A DNA stretch of 64,000 bases from Pseudomonadota bacterium (GCA_023412495.1 JAEYNP010000007.1:133672-197671); one strand, 5' to 3'; shown: positions 9,346 through 18,909, counted from the first letter of the stretch. A program made the numbers and translations. The notes: generated from the letters alone by a model not told the origin.

Positions 9346-10391
9346 ATCACACATCATACAAAGCCACTCCGAGAAAATTGCTTGTCAGGGGATTGCAAAT
9401 TTCGCCACCGATTGCTCTGGCTCCCATGGTGGGCTTGTCCCATTCCGCCCTGCGCAGCCTCGTTCAGGAAGCGGGCGGGGTGGGTCTTTTGTACACCGAG
9501 ATGCTGTCGGCCAAGCGTCTGCCCCATGATAATGAAAATTATTCGCCGCTGCTGGTCAGGAGTGAAGGGGAGTACCCCCTCTTTTATCAGATCTTCACCT
9601 CTTCTCACCTGGATATCGGGGCCGCAGTGGAAAAGCTGCACCGGCTTGGGGCCCAGGGAATCGACCTCAATCTGGGGTGCCCGGCACCGCTGGTGAAGAG
9701 GCAAAAGGCGGGGGTCTCGCTCGCGGAGGACCGGGAGCAGCTCAAAAAGGTGCTGCACGTCTTGCGCAAAGCCACCGAGCTGCCGATCAGCGTTAAGATC
9801 CGCCTGGGTAATACGGCTGAGAGTACCGTTTTGAGAGGCTTCTGCCGGTTTATGCAGGACGAAGGTGTCGATCTCATAACCATTCATGCGCGCCTCAACG
9901 GCGAAAAATTCTGCCGCAAACCACGGTGGGCGGCAATCGGTGAAATCAAGGACGCTGTGTCTGTGCCGATTTTCGCCAACGGCGGTATATTTACCGTCGA
10001 GGATGCCCGGAAGTGCCTGGCGATATCCGCCGCCGACGGCCTGATGGTAGGCCGGGGGGCAGGCGAAAATCCCAGCTTATGTTCCGAAATTGCACAAAAT
10101 GTTTATGGTGAAAGGGTTGGCAGGCAGAACACCAGGTCGGAGATATATTTCAAATTCATCAACCTCCTGGAAGAACGTTTTGTCCCCGAAAGACGACTTG
10201 GCAGGTTGAAGCAATTCACCTCGTATTTTTCAGCTCCTTTTCCGTTCGGTCACCATCTGGCCTCGGCAATTCAGAGTTGCCGCTCGATCGAACAGGCAAG
10301 GGAGAAAGCTCAAGGATTTTTTGCCGACTATGCCTGTGATTATGCTGATATTGGCAGGTTGATTACAACAAACAAGGAGGAACAGCAATGA
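9342..10391 (+). CDS. dus: tRNA-dihydrouridine synthase (DusB-like)
   Basis: The 349-residue FMN enzyme carries the Dus signatures LAPMVGLSHSALRSL, IDLNLGCPAP with catalytic Cys113, SVKIRLG, ITIHAR, FANGGI and DGLMVGRGA. Dus enzymes reduce uridines in tRNA D-loops with NADPH. The length is slightly above the usual 320-345. It overlaps both neighbours by four bases (ATGA at 9342 and at 10388), an arrangement that couples a tRNA modifier to a nucleotide-binding PilZ protein and to a phasin-like protein. Confidence 0.92.
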   Translation: MNHTSYKATPRKLLVRGLQISPPIALAPMVGLSHSALRSLVQEAGGVGLLYTEMLSAKRLPHDNENYSPLLVRSEGEYPLFYQIFTSSHLDIGAAVEKLHRLGAQGIDLNLGCPAPLVKRQKAGVSLAEDREQLKKVLHVLRKATELPISVKIRLGNTAESTVLRGFCRFMQDEGVDLITIHARLNGEKFCRKPRWAAIGEIKDAVSVPIFANGGIFTVEDARKCLAISAADGLMVGRGAGENPSLCSEIAQNVYGERVGRQNTRSEIYFKFINLLEERFVPERRLGRLKQFTSYFSAPFPFGHHLASAIQSCRSIEQAREKAQGFFADYACDYADIGRLITTNKEEQQ

Positions 10392-10711
10392 TGGATCTAA
10401 TGAAAAAAGCAGTTCTGGCCGGGATAGGGGTTGCATCCCTTACCATGGAAAAAGTCGAGGAATTTTCCAAGGAGCTGATCGACAAGGGGAAGCTGACGGA
10501 ACAGGAGGGGGAAAAGTTTCTGCAGGATATACAGAAACGGGCGGAGGAATCGCGAGAGGCGTTGAAACAGCAGACCGACAGGTTGGTGGAATCCGCCATC
10601 AGCAGGATGCAGCTGGCCAAGACTTCCGATCTTGAAAAACTGCAGGCCGAAATCGAGGGGCTTAGAAAAGAGATCGAGGCCCTGCGCTTGATGCGCAGCA
10701 AGGAACAGTGA
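10388..10711 (+). CDS. Phasin-like coiled-coil protein
   Basis: A 107-residue protein with an N-terminal hydrophobic helix (AVLAGIGVASLTMEKVEEF) followed by a long amphipathic Glu/Lys-rich coiled coil. This is the layout of phasin/poly(hydroxyalkanoate)-granule-associated small proteins, which coat storage granules or act as membrane-associated helices. It overlaps the dus stop by four bases. No PHA synthase gene is in the window, so granule binding is not shown and the name describes fold similarity only. Confidence 0.65.
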   Translation: MMDLMKKAVLAGIGVASLTMEKVEEFSKELIDKGKLTEQEGEKFLQDIQKRAEESREALKQQTDRLVESAISRMQLAKTSDLEKLQAEIEGLRKEIEALRLMRSKEQ

Positions 10712-10725
10712 CGGCAGAAGTTCCT

Positions 10726-12318
10726 CTACCTGCGCAAGAGACGGCTTCTCAGCTTATTCGTGATGATATCCATTTCGGAGAGTTTCAGCAGATGTAAAAC
10801 AGCTCCGTAGAGGATAACGCCTGCAAACACCAGGGTAAAGAGAGCAACGGCCTGTTGCGGAGTGTTGCCGTAGAGCCAACCGGAAAAAAGAGGGAGCGCC
10901 AAGAGCAGCATGCCGGAGAGTGCCAGGGTGCCAAGGGAAATCTTGGCAAGGCCCCGCAGCAGGTACGGCAGGGAATAGCCCTGCAGTTTCCTGTAGAGAA
11001 CCGCCATCAGAAAAACGAAGCTGATGAGCATCGAACACGAGGTGGACAGGGCTATGGCCAGGTGCTGAAAGCGATCGATGGTCAGATTGATGATGACGAG
11101 ATTGCTGGCGATCGCGAGGAAGCTGGCGATGACCGGATATCGAGGCTTGTCGAGGGCGTAGAATGCCGGGCCCAGAACCTTGGTTGCCGAATAGGCGAAG
11201 AGGCCGACGGCATAGAGGTTGAGGGTGCTTGCCGTGGCAATGGTGTCTGCGGGGGTAAAGGCGCCGTGCTCGAAAATCAGCCGGATGATCGGCTCGGAGA
11301 GGATGATGAGGCCGGCGGTGGCCGGCAGATTGAGGGCAAAGACCATGGTGAGGGACGAGACCATGGTCTGCTTCATCGCCGGAATATCCTTCTGAGCCGC
11401 CTGCTTGGCCAGAACCGGCAGCATGGCGATGGACAGGGCCACCCCCAGGACGCCTATCGGCAACTGCACCAGCCGGAAGGCGTAATAGAGCCACGAAACG
11501 GAGCCTTCGGCGCAGGAGGCGGCGAAGTTGGTGTTGATAAAGATATTGATCTGGACGGCTGAGACGCCGATGGTGGCCGGAAGCATCAGCTTGAGGATCT
11601 GGAGAAGACCGGGGTCCCGCAGATTGAAGACCGGACGATAGCGGAAGCCGGTCTTCCAGAGGGTCGGCAATTGGCTGCCGAACTGGGCCAGGCCACCGAT
11701 CAGCGTTCCGATCGCCATGCCGACGATAGCCGGCTGGCCGTAGTGGGGCAGAATGAAGGCGAGGCTCACGCCGCCGATAAGGGAGCCGAGATTGAAGAAA
11801 CTGGAGGCGAAGGCGGGGACGAAGAAGCGGCCTTTGGTATTCAAGACACCCATGACCACAGCCGAGAGTGAAATAATAACCAGGAAGGGGAGCATAATCC
11901 TGGTCAGCCAAACGGTGAGGGCCGTTTTGCCGGGAATTTGTTCAAAATCCGGAGCCAGGATACCCACGATCTCCTCGGAGAAGAGAATGCCCAGCAGGGT
12001 GAGCAGGCTGAGCAGCACCAGGAGGAAGGTGAGGACGTTGGACGCTAGCCTCCAGGTCTCCTCTTTGGACCTGTTGGTATCGTAAGCGGAAAAGACTGTC
12101 ACGAAGGCCGCCGACAAGGCGCCTTCACCGAAAAGATCTCTTAAGAGGTTAGGGATCCGGAAGGCCACGACAAAGGCGTCGTAGGTGAAACCGGCGCCGA
12201 ACATTCCCGCGAACACCTGTTCCCTCACCAGCCCGAGCACTCGGCTGCACATGACGGCAATTCCCACGGAAGCTGCCGATTTTGCGATGGTTTTGTTTCT
12301 TTGTATCTGGTCGTTCAA
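10726..12318 (-). CDS. murJ: Lipid II flippase MurJ
   Basis: A 530-residue polytopic membrane protein with about 14 hydrophobic helices. Its N-terminus reads SRVLGLVREQVFAGMFGAG and AFRIPNLLRDLFGEGALS, diagnostic of MurJ/MviN, which moves lipid II across the inner membrane for peptidoglycan synthesis. The start is TTG at 12318 and lacks a clear ribosome-binding site, so the exact start is uncertain. It is convergent with the phasin-like gene with only 14 bases between stops, and divergent from the EF-G-like gene. Confidence 0.93.
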   Translation of the reverse strand: MNDQIQRNKTIAKSAASVGIAVMCSRVLGLVREQVFAGMFGAGFTYDAFVVAFRIPNLLRDLFGEGALSAAFVTVFSAYDTNRSKEETWRLASNVLTFLLVLLSLLTLLGILFSEEIVGILAPDFEQIPGKTALTVWLTRIMLPFLVIISLSAVVMGVLNTKGRFFVPAFASSFFNLGSLIGGVSLAFILPHYGQPAIVGMAIGTLIGGLAQFGSQLPTLWKTGFRYRPVFNLRDPGLLQILKLMLPATIGVSAVQINIFINTNFAASCAEGSVSWLYYAFRLVQLPIGVLGVALSIAMLPVLAKQAAQKDIPAMKQTMVSSLTMVFALNLPATAGLIILSEPIIRLIFEHGAFTPADTIATASTLNLYAVGLFAYSATKVLGPAFYALDKPRYPVIASFLAIASNLVIINLTIDRFQHLAIALSTSCSMLISFVFLMAVLYRKLQGYSLPYLLRGLAKISLGTLALSGMLLLALPLFSGWLYGNTPQQAVALFTLVFAGVILYGAVLHLLKLSEMDIITNKLRSRLLRR

Positions 12319-12597
12319 TGGTCTGCCATGCGTGGTGGATTTTACAAAACGAGGCGCTCGGCAATGATACCTCGATTAATAGGAATACGCTATAAAATCA
12401 TACTTTTGTTTGCACCATTTCGATTTTTTCCTTGAAATAGTTTCGTCGCCGAATCCTCCGGGCGATCTTTCTTGACTTTGTCTTTTGAAATTGCATATAT
12501 GAGTATGTCTTTTGGTTTGCCCGGAATGACAGGGGAGAGGGAAATTATTAGTATTTGGAGAGAGCATTGAAAAATCGTCGTTAATGAGGAGATACGA
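12319..12597. other. Divergent intergenic region murJ / EF-G-like gene
   Basis: This gap must hold the start signals of both genes. The EF-G-like gene has a GAGGAG ribosome-binding site about seven bases before its ATG. I see no convincing promoter boxes, repeat or small gene. Confidence 0.5.
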
Positions 12598-14655
12598 ATG
12601 CAGGATACAAATATTGTAAGAAATTTGGCAATTATCGGTCATGGCAATTGTGGAAAGACCTCGCTTGCAGAAGCTATGCTGTTTACTTCCGGGAAAATAA
12701 ACAGGCTGGGAAAGGTAGATGACGGCAGTTCGACGATGGACTACGACGATGAGGAGATCAACAGGAAGATTTCCATCAATTCAAGTTTTCACAACTACAG
12801 CTGGAAAAAGCACACCGTCTTCCTGACTGATACTCCCGGTGACGACAATTTTCTCAACGAGACCGTGTTCGCCGCCCATGTCTGCGACAACGCACTGTTC
12901 GTGGTAGATGCCCTGACAGGGATAAAAGGCCAGACCATAAAATTTTCCAATATCGTCAAGCAACATAACCTGCCTACTGTCATCGTCGTCAACAAGATGG
13001 ATCGCGAACGGGCGGATTTTATGGGGACCGTCGAGCAGATAAAAGAATCCCTGCCGTTCAAGGGGGTCGTTTTGCACCTGCCCATCGGAGCCGAGGACAA
13101 CTTTCGCGGGTATGTCGATCTGGCGAGCGGCAAGGCCTACATGTTCGAGGCAGACAAAGGCGGGCTGAAACAGGTCGAGGTACCGGATGACCTGGCGGAC
13201 GAGGTATCTCTGCTCCGTGAGAGCCTCATGGAATCGGTCGCCGAAACCGATGATGATCTCATCGAGAAGTTCCTTGAGGAAGGAGAGTTGACGGCCGAGG
13301 AGATCCAGAGCGGTCTGAAAAAAGGCCTGGCGAAGGCGGCCATTACCCCCATATGCGCATGTGCCGCCACGGTGGGTAAAGGGATTTCGCCCATTCTCGA
13401 GGTTATCAACGCCTACATGGCGTCCCCCGCCGATCGGCCGTCGACACAGGCGAAGACTGCAAGCGGGGAGCCCGTTGAACTCCAACCGCGGGTGGATCAA
13501 CCGTTCTCCGCGCTGGTGTTCAAGACCATGGCTGACCCTTACACCGGGCGTCTCACGATCTTCCGGGTGTACAGCGGGACACTGCAGGGTGACTCCTTCT
13601 ACAATTCGAGCAAGAAGACCTCCGAACGCTTCGGCCAGTTGTTTGTCCTCGAGGGCAAGGAACAGAAACCCATCGACAGCGCCGGGCCGGGAATGATAAT
13701 CGCCGTGGCCAAGCTGAAGGAGACGGTCACCGGCGATACCCTCTGTGACCAGGCCAATCCGGTGGTCATCGCTCCGCCTGAACCGCTGAAGCCGGTCATT
13801 TCCTATGCTGTCAGCGCCAAGAAAGGCGATGAGGAGAAAGTATTCTCCTCGATTACCAAGATGCTCGACGAGGATTTGACGCTGCAGCTGACCAGGCAGA
13901 CGCAGACCAAGCAGGTGTTGATCTCCGGCGTGGGGCGTGTGCACCTCGATGTGATCGGGGCGAAAATCAAAAAGAAATTCGGCGTCGAGATGGAACTCTC
14001 CACGCCGAAAATTCCCTACATGGAAACCATTCGCGGCACCGCCAGGGTTCAGGGCAGGCACAAGAAACAAAGCGGCGGTCGTGGCCAGTTCGGCGACTGC
14101 TGGATCGAGATCTCACCGTTGCCCGGCGGGGGATATGAATTTGTCGACCAGATTGTCGGCGGTGTCATTCCGCAGCAATACCGGCCGGCAGTGGACAAGG
14201 GAATTCAGGAGGCCATGGAGAGAGGTGTCCTCGCCGGATACCCGGTCATCGATATCAAGGTGGTCCTTGTCGACGGCTCCTACCACACCGTCGACTCCTC
14301 GGAGATGGCCTTCAAAATCGCCGGATCGCTCGCATTCAAGAAAGGCGCCCAGGAAGCGGGCCTTGTTCTCCTGGAACCGTACGTGAATATGGAAATCCGG
14401 GTCGGCAAGGACCACGTGGGGGACATCATGGGTGATCTCAACTCGCGCCGTGGCAGGGTCATGGGGATGGATTCCGGCGATGGCATGGAAATCATCAATG
14501 CCCAGGTGCCCCAGGCGGAAATCCTCTCCTATGCCACCGACCTTACCTCTATCACCGGCGGTCTGGGGAGCTTCAGCGTGTCGTTCTCCCACTACGAGGA
14601 GGTTCCCGCCCAGATCGCCGAAAAGGTGATCGCCGAGGCGAACATCGAAGAATAA
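12598..14655 (+). CDS. EF-G-like translational GTPase (EF-G-2 type paralogue)
   Basis: The 685-residue GTPase has G1 GHGNCGKTS (residues 14-22), G3 DTPGD and G4 NKMD, followed by the domains II-V typical of EF-G (VQGRHKKQSGGRGQFGDCW, GDLNSRRGRVMGM). The P-loop departs from the AHIDAGKTT of canonical EF-G. It matches instead the EF-G-like group that includes Thermus thermophilus EF-G-2, whose role is less clear than translocation by FusA. No ribosomal-protein genes surround it, which also argues for a paralogue rather than the housekeeping str-operon copy. Confidence 0.85.
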   Translation: MQDTNIVRNLAIIGHGNCGKTSLAEAMLFTSGKINRLGKVDDGSSTMDYDDEEINRKISINSSFHNYSWKKHTVFLTDTPGDDNFLNETVFAAHVCDNALFVVDALTGIKGQTIKFSNIVKQHNLPTVIVVNKMDRERADFMGTVEQIKESLPFKGVVLHLPIGAEDNFRGYVDLASGKAYMFEADKGGLKQVEVPDDLADEVSLLRESLMESVAETDDDLIEKFLEEGELTAEEIQSGLKKGLAKAAITPICACAATVGKGISPILEVINAYMASPADRPSTQAKTASGEPVELQPRVDQPFSALVFKTMADPYTGRLTIFRVYSGTLQGDSFYNSSKKTSERFGQLFVLEGKEQKPIDSAGPGMIIAVAKLKETVTGDTLCDQANPVVIAPPEPLKPVISYAVSAKKGDEEKVFSSITKMLDEDLTLQLTRQTQTKQVLISGVGRVHLDVIGAKIKKKFGVEMELSTPKIPYMETIRGTARVQGRHKKQSGGRGQFGDCWIEISPLPGGGYEFVDQIVGGVIPQQYRPAVDKGIQEAMERGVLAGYPVIDIKVVLVDGSYHTVDSSEMAFKIAGSLAFKKGAQEAGLVLLEPYVNMEIRVGKDHVGDIMGDLNSRRGRVMGMDSGDGMEIINAQVPQAEILSYATDLTSITGGLGSFSVSFSHYEEVPAQIAEKVIAEANIEE

Positions 14656-14674
14656 AAAAGAATCGGTACGCGGT

Positions 14675-15175
14675 ATGACAGACATGTATTCGTTCGCCGT
14701 CCTCACCATGAGCGATAAAGGAGCTCGTGGTGAGAGGGAGGATACCAGCGGCGATTATCTTCGCGAGCGGCTGGCAAAGGAAGGCTATATTCTCCAGTTC
14801 TACGAGGTGATCCCCGATAAAAGGGAGATCATTGTCGAGAGGCTGAAAAAGCTGGCGGACGACCAGAGGATAACCCTGATAGTGACCACTGGCGGAACCG
14901 GTGTGTCGCCGTCCGACGTCACCCCCGAGGCCATGAATGAAGTCCTGGAAAAGGAGATCCCGGGCATGGCGGAGGCGATGCGGAGCGCCAGCCTCTTAAA
15001 GACGCCGCGGGCGATGCTGTCACGCGGCAAGGTGGGTATCCGGGGTGAAAGCCTGATCATCAACCTGCCCGGAAGCCTGAAGGCAGTCAAGGAGAACCTC
15101 GATGTGGTGCTCCCGGTGATTCCCCACGCCCTGGAAAAAATCAAGGGAGGGACGAGCGACTGCGGCTCGGCCTGA
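14675..15175 (+). CDS. mogA: Molybdopterin adenylyltransferase-like protein (MogA/MoaB family)
   Basis: The 166-residue protein has the MoCF-binding signature TTGGTGVSPSDVTPEA and SRGKVGIRGESLIINLPGS. MogA adenylates molybdopterin ahead of molybdate insertion. MoaB relatives share the fold, so the symbol is by best fit. It begins 19 bases after the EF-G-like stop. Two ATG codons (14675, 14684) are possible and neither has a strong ribosome-binding site. A hairpin follows its stop. Confidence 0.85.
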   Translation: MTDMYSFAVLTMSDKGARGEREDTSGDYLRERLAKEGYILQFYEVIPDKREIIVERLKKLADDQRITLIVTTGGTGVSPSDVTPEAMNEVLEKEIPGMAEAMRSASLLKTPRAMLSRGKVGIRGESLIINLPGSLKAVKENLDVVLPVIPHALEKIKGGTSDCGSA

Positions 15176-15200
15176 TACGTGATACCTGATAAGGAAAAAA

Positions 15201-15234
15201 GAGGGGCCCCTGGGATCTTTTTCCCGGGGCCCTC
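15201..15234. terminator. Hairpin terminator between convergent mogA and purM
   Basis: GAGGGGCCCCTGGGA pairs with TCCCGGGGCCCTC around a TCTTTT loop, a GC-rich stem with small bulges. It is preceded by GGAAAAAA and followed by TTGTTT, so it can end transcription from both sides. It lies between converging stop codons at 15175 and 15265. Confidence 0.8.
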
Positions 15235-15264
15235 TTGTTTCAACACAGGCTGATCTCCCGATAA

Positions 15265-16341
15265 CTACCCGACAATCTCCACCCGGGCGGTTTCTCCGTC
15301 CTCCATCGGGGCAATTTCACCTATGATATAGGCTTCTTCACCGACCGCCTCAAAGTGGTGACGGATATCGTTAGCCTTTTCTTCGTCGACTATAACCAGC
15401 AGTCCGATACCCATATTAAAGGTCCGATACATCTCATCCCGGGGAATTTCCCCAAGCCTTTGCAGGAAGGTAAAGATCGGGGGCGTAGGCCAAGAGGAGG
15501 TTTCGAGGACAGCTTTGTAGCCTTTGGGCAGGATTCTGGGGATATTGTCGATGAAGCCGCCGCCGGTATTGTGCACCATGCCGTTCAGGGGATAATTCTT
15601 CAGGACCTTGAGGACCGATTGAACGTATATCTTGGTCGGCTTGAGGAGCACCTCCCCGAGCTTGTCGCCAAGTTCCTCGATGTGCTGGTTTACATCGAGT
15701 TTATGGTCGGCGAAGCAGATCTTGCGCACCAGGGAATAGCCATTTGAATGAAGGCCGCTGGAGGCAAGGCCGATAATTTTATCGCCCGCCCGGATATCGG
15801 ATCCGTCTATGATGGCATCCCGATCGACAATGCCGGTGACAAATCCGGCCAGGTCATAATCATTTCCGTGATAGAGCCCCGGCATTTCGGCAGTTTCTCC
15901 GCCTACCAGGGAGCAGTTGGCCTGTTTACAGCCTTCGGCGATGCCCTTGATGACTTCCTTGGCGATGGTCAGATCGAGCTTGCCGACGGCAAAGTAATCG
16001 AGGAAACATAAAGGAGTGGCACCGCCTACCACCAGATCGTTGACGCACATGGCCACGAGGTCGATGCCGATAGTGTCATGCCTGTTACAGAGATGGGCGA
16101 CGGCGAGTTTTGTGCCGACGCCATCGGTCGAGGTAACGATGACCGGTTTCTTGTACTTATTGGTGTCGATGGCGAAATGCGCCGAGAACCCGCCGAGTCC
16201 TCCCAGCACGCCACGCTGATGGGTGCTCGAGACAAGGTCTCGTATCTCTTCGACAAAGGCGTTGCCCTTGTCGATATCGACGCCGGCTTCACTATATTTG
16301 GTAGGTTTAAGTTTATTCATATCGGGTACTAATGGATCCAT
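15265..16341 (-). CDS. purM: Phosphoribosylformylglycinamidine cyclo-ligase (AIR synthetase)
   Basis: The protein has PurM signatures: YSEAGVDIDKGN near the N-terminus, TSTDGVGTKL, GIDLVAMCVNDL, GGETAEMPG and HNTGGGFIDNIPR. It converts FGAM to AIR with ATP in purine synthesis. From the ATG at 16341 it is 358 residues, a little longer than usual. A second ATG at 16320 (MNKLKPTKYSEAG) gives the normal length. The upstream ATG has a purine-rich GAGAGAG stretch just before it, so I kept it. Confidence 0.95.
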   Translation of the reverse strand: MDPLVPDMNKLKPTKYSEAGVDIDKGNAFVEEIRDLVSSTHQRGVLGGLGGFSAHFAIDTNKYKKPVIVTSTDGVGTKLAVAHLCNRHDTIGIDLVAMCVNDLVVGGATPLCFLDYFAVGKLDLTIAKEVIKGIAEGCKQANCSLVGGETAEMPGLYHGNDYDLAGFVTGIVDRDAIIDGSDIRAGDKIIGLASSGLHSNGYSLVRKICFADHKLDVNQHIEELGDKLGEVLLKPTKIYVQSVLKVLKNYPLNGMVHNTGGGFIDNIPRILPKGYKAVLETSSWPTPPIFTFLQRLGEIPRDEMYRTFNMGIGLLVIVDEEKANDIRHHFEAVGEEAYIIGEIAPMEDGETARVEIVG

Positions 16342-16520
16342 TCTCTCTCGGTAAGGCAGGAATAGTTGAATTATCGGAATATTACAAACGTGTTATATAA
16401 TATTAGCCGCGTCCGGAAAAAGCAATGCAATTGCGTCGGGTTTTGGCAAATGTTGGTTTTAGGAGGCTTGGAAGATGTGCTTCTTGAAATATTCGAGAGG
16501 TTCTGATAGAAAGATCTCCT

Positions 16521-16733
16521 ATGAAAATTTTAATTCTTCTTATAGGTTTGGTTTTGGTCCTGGAAGGTATGCCTTATGTGGCAGCCCCTGAAACAATGCA
16601 GGATTGGCTGAGACGGGTGAGCGAAGTCAATCCCAATCAGCTGCGGATCGTGGGCCTCATCGCCATGTTCACCGGACTTGCGATCTGCTTTGTCGTTCAA
16701 AGAACCTCCTTGCTGCAGTTTTTAGTGCCTTAG
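16521..16733 (+). CDS. DUF2065-type small inner-membrane protein
   Basis: A 70-residue protein with two hydrophobic helices (ILILLIGLVLVLEGMPY and LRIVGLIAMFTGLAICFVV) separated by a short polar stretch containing PETM and NPNQLR. This pattern matches the DUF2065/YjeT family, whose function is unknown and which often sits near membrane-protease regulators. Here it is alone between purM and repeats. Confidence 0.75.
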   Translation: MKILILLIGLVLVLEGMPYVAAPETMQDWLRRVSEVNPNQLRIVGLIAMFTGLAICFVVQRTSLLQFLVP

Positions 16734-16831
16734 AAATTCATTTCTTGTTTTTTGTTTTTAAACATGAATGTCATGCAGGAAATTACCCCTCGGCGGTAAT
16801 AAGGCTTTGCCCTCTGTCTTTCCCAACGCTT

Positions 16832-16985
16832 GATGGACTCGTAAAAAGCCCGATCTGCTTCGTTGTAGGTCTGAAACGGCGCTTCGCTGTTCCCATTTGT
16901 ACTACCAAAGTGCCGTTTCAGACACTACGCCTCGTATATCGAACTTTTTCCAGAGTCAATCTCCACGGGTTGGAGCACTTTACGG
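16832..16985 (+). repeat. Family A intergenic palindromic repeat, copy 2
   Basis: Begins GATGGACTCGTAAAAAG and has core arms CTGAAACGGCGCTT and GTGCCGTTTCAG. It ends with CTCCACGGGTTGGAG followed by CACTTTACGG. It lies after the DUF2065 gene and contains no gene. It is followed directly by family C copy 1. Confidence 0.92.
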
Positions 16986-17014
16986 TTTTACTTCATAAAA
17001 TAGCTATGTCTAAT

Positions 17015-17122
17015 GCGGGCTGACGCCCGCAACCCAAGGGGGGTATCCCCTCCTACAGCAGAGGGGATAAGTACCTTCACGAAATTCGTTCTTAAAAAGC
17101 AAGATACGAATTTCTAAGGTAC
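17015..17122 (+). repeat. Family C palindromic repeat, copy 1
   Basis: Three hairpins in a row: GCGGGC-TGAC-GCCCGC (17015-17030), a GGGGTATCCCCT / AGGGGAT region, and arms GTACCTT..GAAATTCGT and ACGAATTTC.AAGGTAC (17071-17122). A second copy of the first two thirds lies at 50169. The bases from 17123 to 17345 hold no further gene. The coding frame there is a 5' extension of mgtE that lacks ribosome-binding support. Confidence 0.8.
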
Positions 17123-17345
17123 TAACCGCGCCGGCGGCAATTGTCCGGTCGAGGATGGTTTCTTCCGCTTTTCCAGGAAAAGAAGGACAAAATGCGATTG
17201 ACCTTCCGGAGTATGTCCCTGTACAGTGGATGCCAAAGGGCAACCGCCAGGTTCATACACAAGTAAAACCGACTGTTTTCAATCGAGAATTGATCGATCA
17301 AACAATTTTTTGGTGCACATTATGCGTGGTAGCGACAAGAGAGAG

Positions 17346-18704
17346 ATGATCGGCAATGAGGGGATGGTCATCCTTGACATGGTCAGAAGGTTGAACAGAC
17401 GCGGCGCTATCGATCATCTGAGAAAGCTTATCGATAAAACCCATCCGGCCGATATGGCCTGGGTATACCGGCACCTCACCGAGGAGGAACGGGTCGCCGT
17501 CTTCAATATCGTCGTCAAGACCGACGCGGTCGGTGAATTCTTAAGCGAACTCGACGTCTCCCACCTTACGGAACTGGTCAAGGGACTCACCCCGCAATAT
17601 CTTGCCGAAATCCTCGCGACCATGCCGATGGATGACGCGGTGGATATCCTGGAGGTTCTGCCGCCGGAGATGGCCAACGATATTCGCGAGCACATGGCCA
17701 AAAAAGACCGTGAAGAGGTCGAAGAGCTCCTCCAGTACGATCCCGAGACCGCGGGCGGCCTCATGTCCCCCGAGTTCATGTACCTCGACGAGGAGTTGAC
17801 GGCGGGGGATGCAATCAAGAGCATCCAGAAGCGCAGCGAAGAAAAGGAGATGGTTTTCTATCTCTATATCACCCATGGCGATCGCAAGCTCTCCGGCGTC
17901 GTCTCGCTCAGGCAGCTGCTCATGCATCCCGCCGACCGGAAGCTGAAAGAGATCATGAACCCTAATGTTATTTCGGTGGCTACCGATACCGATCAGGGCG
18001 AGGTGGCCCAGGTCGTCTCCAAGTACAACTTTCTGGCAGTGCCGGTTGTCGACTCGAATTACACCCTGGTGGGTATTGTCACGGTCGACGATATCATCGA
18101 TGTCATCCGGGAAGAGGCTTCGGAGGAGTTTCTGCAAATGGCGGGTGCCGGCAAGGATCGGGAAATTTTGTTGAAGTCGACCAGGGAGAGTGCCTTCATC
18201 CGGGCGCCCTGGCTCTTTGCATCGTGGATCGGCGGCATCATGGCGATGTTCATCATCGGTTCCTTCGAGCATGAGCTGCAAAAGGTGATCGCGCTGGCCT
18301 CTTTCATTCCTATTGTTATCGGCATGGGCGGCAACATAGCCACCCAGTCGTCGACAATCGTCGTAAGAGGCATAGCCACCGGAAGGATCAATCTCGATGC
18401 CTCTCTCCGGGTGGTCCTGAAGGAAATGCAGGTGGGCATCATCCTCGGCCTGATCTACGGCCTGTTTCTGGGGGTGATCGCCTATCTCGGATTTTCCGAG
18501 CCAGCCATGCTGGGCGTGGTGGTCGGCGTCTCCATCTTTTTCTGCATGGCTATGTCGGCCACCCTGGGGACGACCATACCAATCATCCTGAAACGATTCG
18601 ATGTGGATGCCGCTATCGCCACCGGGCCTTTCGTGACTACCTCCATAGACATCCTCGGTGTTCTCATGTACTTTTACGTGGCGAAACTGCTTCTCAATCT
18701 CTAG
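17346..18704 (+). CDS. mgtE: Magnesium transporter MgtE
   Basis: The order is an MgtE N-domain of acidic helical repeats (about residues 1-125), a CBS pair (about 130-250, with DDIIDVIREEASEEF at its end), then five membrane helices with GMGGNIATQSSTIVVRG, the signature of the Mg2+ pore. MgtE imports Mg2+ and is gated by Mg2+ binding to the N and CBS domains. The ATG at 17346 follows AAGAGAGAG and gives 452 residues, the usual length. Upstream in-frame starts at 17226 and 17322 add unrelated sequence. The stop codon overlaps the left arm of a family B repeat. Confidence 0.93.
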   Translation: MIGNEGMVILDMVRRLNRRGAIDHLRKLIDKTHPADMAWVYRHLTEEERVAVFNIVVKTDAVGEFLSELDVSHLTELVKGLTPQYLAEILATMPMDDAVDILEVLPPEMANDIREHMAKKDREEVEELLQYDPETAGGLMSPEFMYLDEELTAGDAIKSIQKRSEEKEMVFYLYITHGDRKLSGVVSLRQLLMHPADRKLKEIMNPNVISVATDTDQGEVAQVVSKYNFLAVPVVDSNYTLVGIVTVDDIIDVIREEASEEFLQMAGAGKDREILLKSTRESAFIRAPWLFASWIGGIMAMFIIGSFEHELQKVIALASFIPIVIGMGGNIATQSSTIVVRGIATGRINLDASLRVVLKEMQVGIILGLIYGLFLGVIAYLGFSEPAMLGVVVGVSIFFCMAMSATLGTTIPIILKRFDVDAAIATGPFVTTSIDILGVLMYFYVAKLLLNL

Positions 18705-18845
18705 GAGTCTGTCGGATTATGCCCTTTTTCCCCATATCTTCGTTAAACTCGGAAAAATTATCCTCGGAATATTAAGTATATGCCTCCGGTAATTTTTCGA
18801 GTTTGCCTCGATCTGAGAAAAAATACTATAATCCGACAGACTCCT
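18703..18845. repeat. Family B repeat, copy 2, with perfect 18-bp ends
   Basis: AGGAGTCTGTCGGATTAT at 18703-18720 is exactly complementary to the sequence at 18828-18845. An inner pair (AAACTCGGAAAAATTA and TAATTTTTCGAGTTT) adds a second stem, so the 143 bases can form one long hairpin. The core TCCTCGGAATATTAAGTATATGCCT is shared with the copies at 32147 and 45966. The left arm begins inside the mgtE stop codon. Confidence 0.85.
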
Positions 18846-18909
18846 AACCCCGGTTTCTCATGGACCGAATCCGGGCTGAAAAATCCTGACCAATCATGAG
18901 AGGGTGTCC

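Noticed and set aside
10388..10711. Firm assignment as a PHA granule phasin
   Set aside because: Only helical composition supports it and no PHA synthase is present, so the call is kept as phasin-like.
12781..14070. A 429-codon minus-strand frame opposite the EF-G-like gene
   Set aside because: Fully antisense to a recognised GTPase, with no ribosome-binding site or domain signature.
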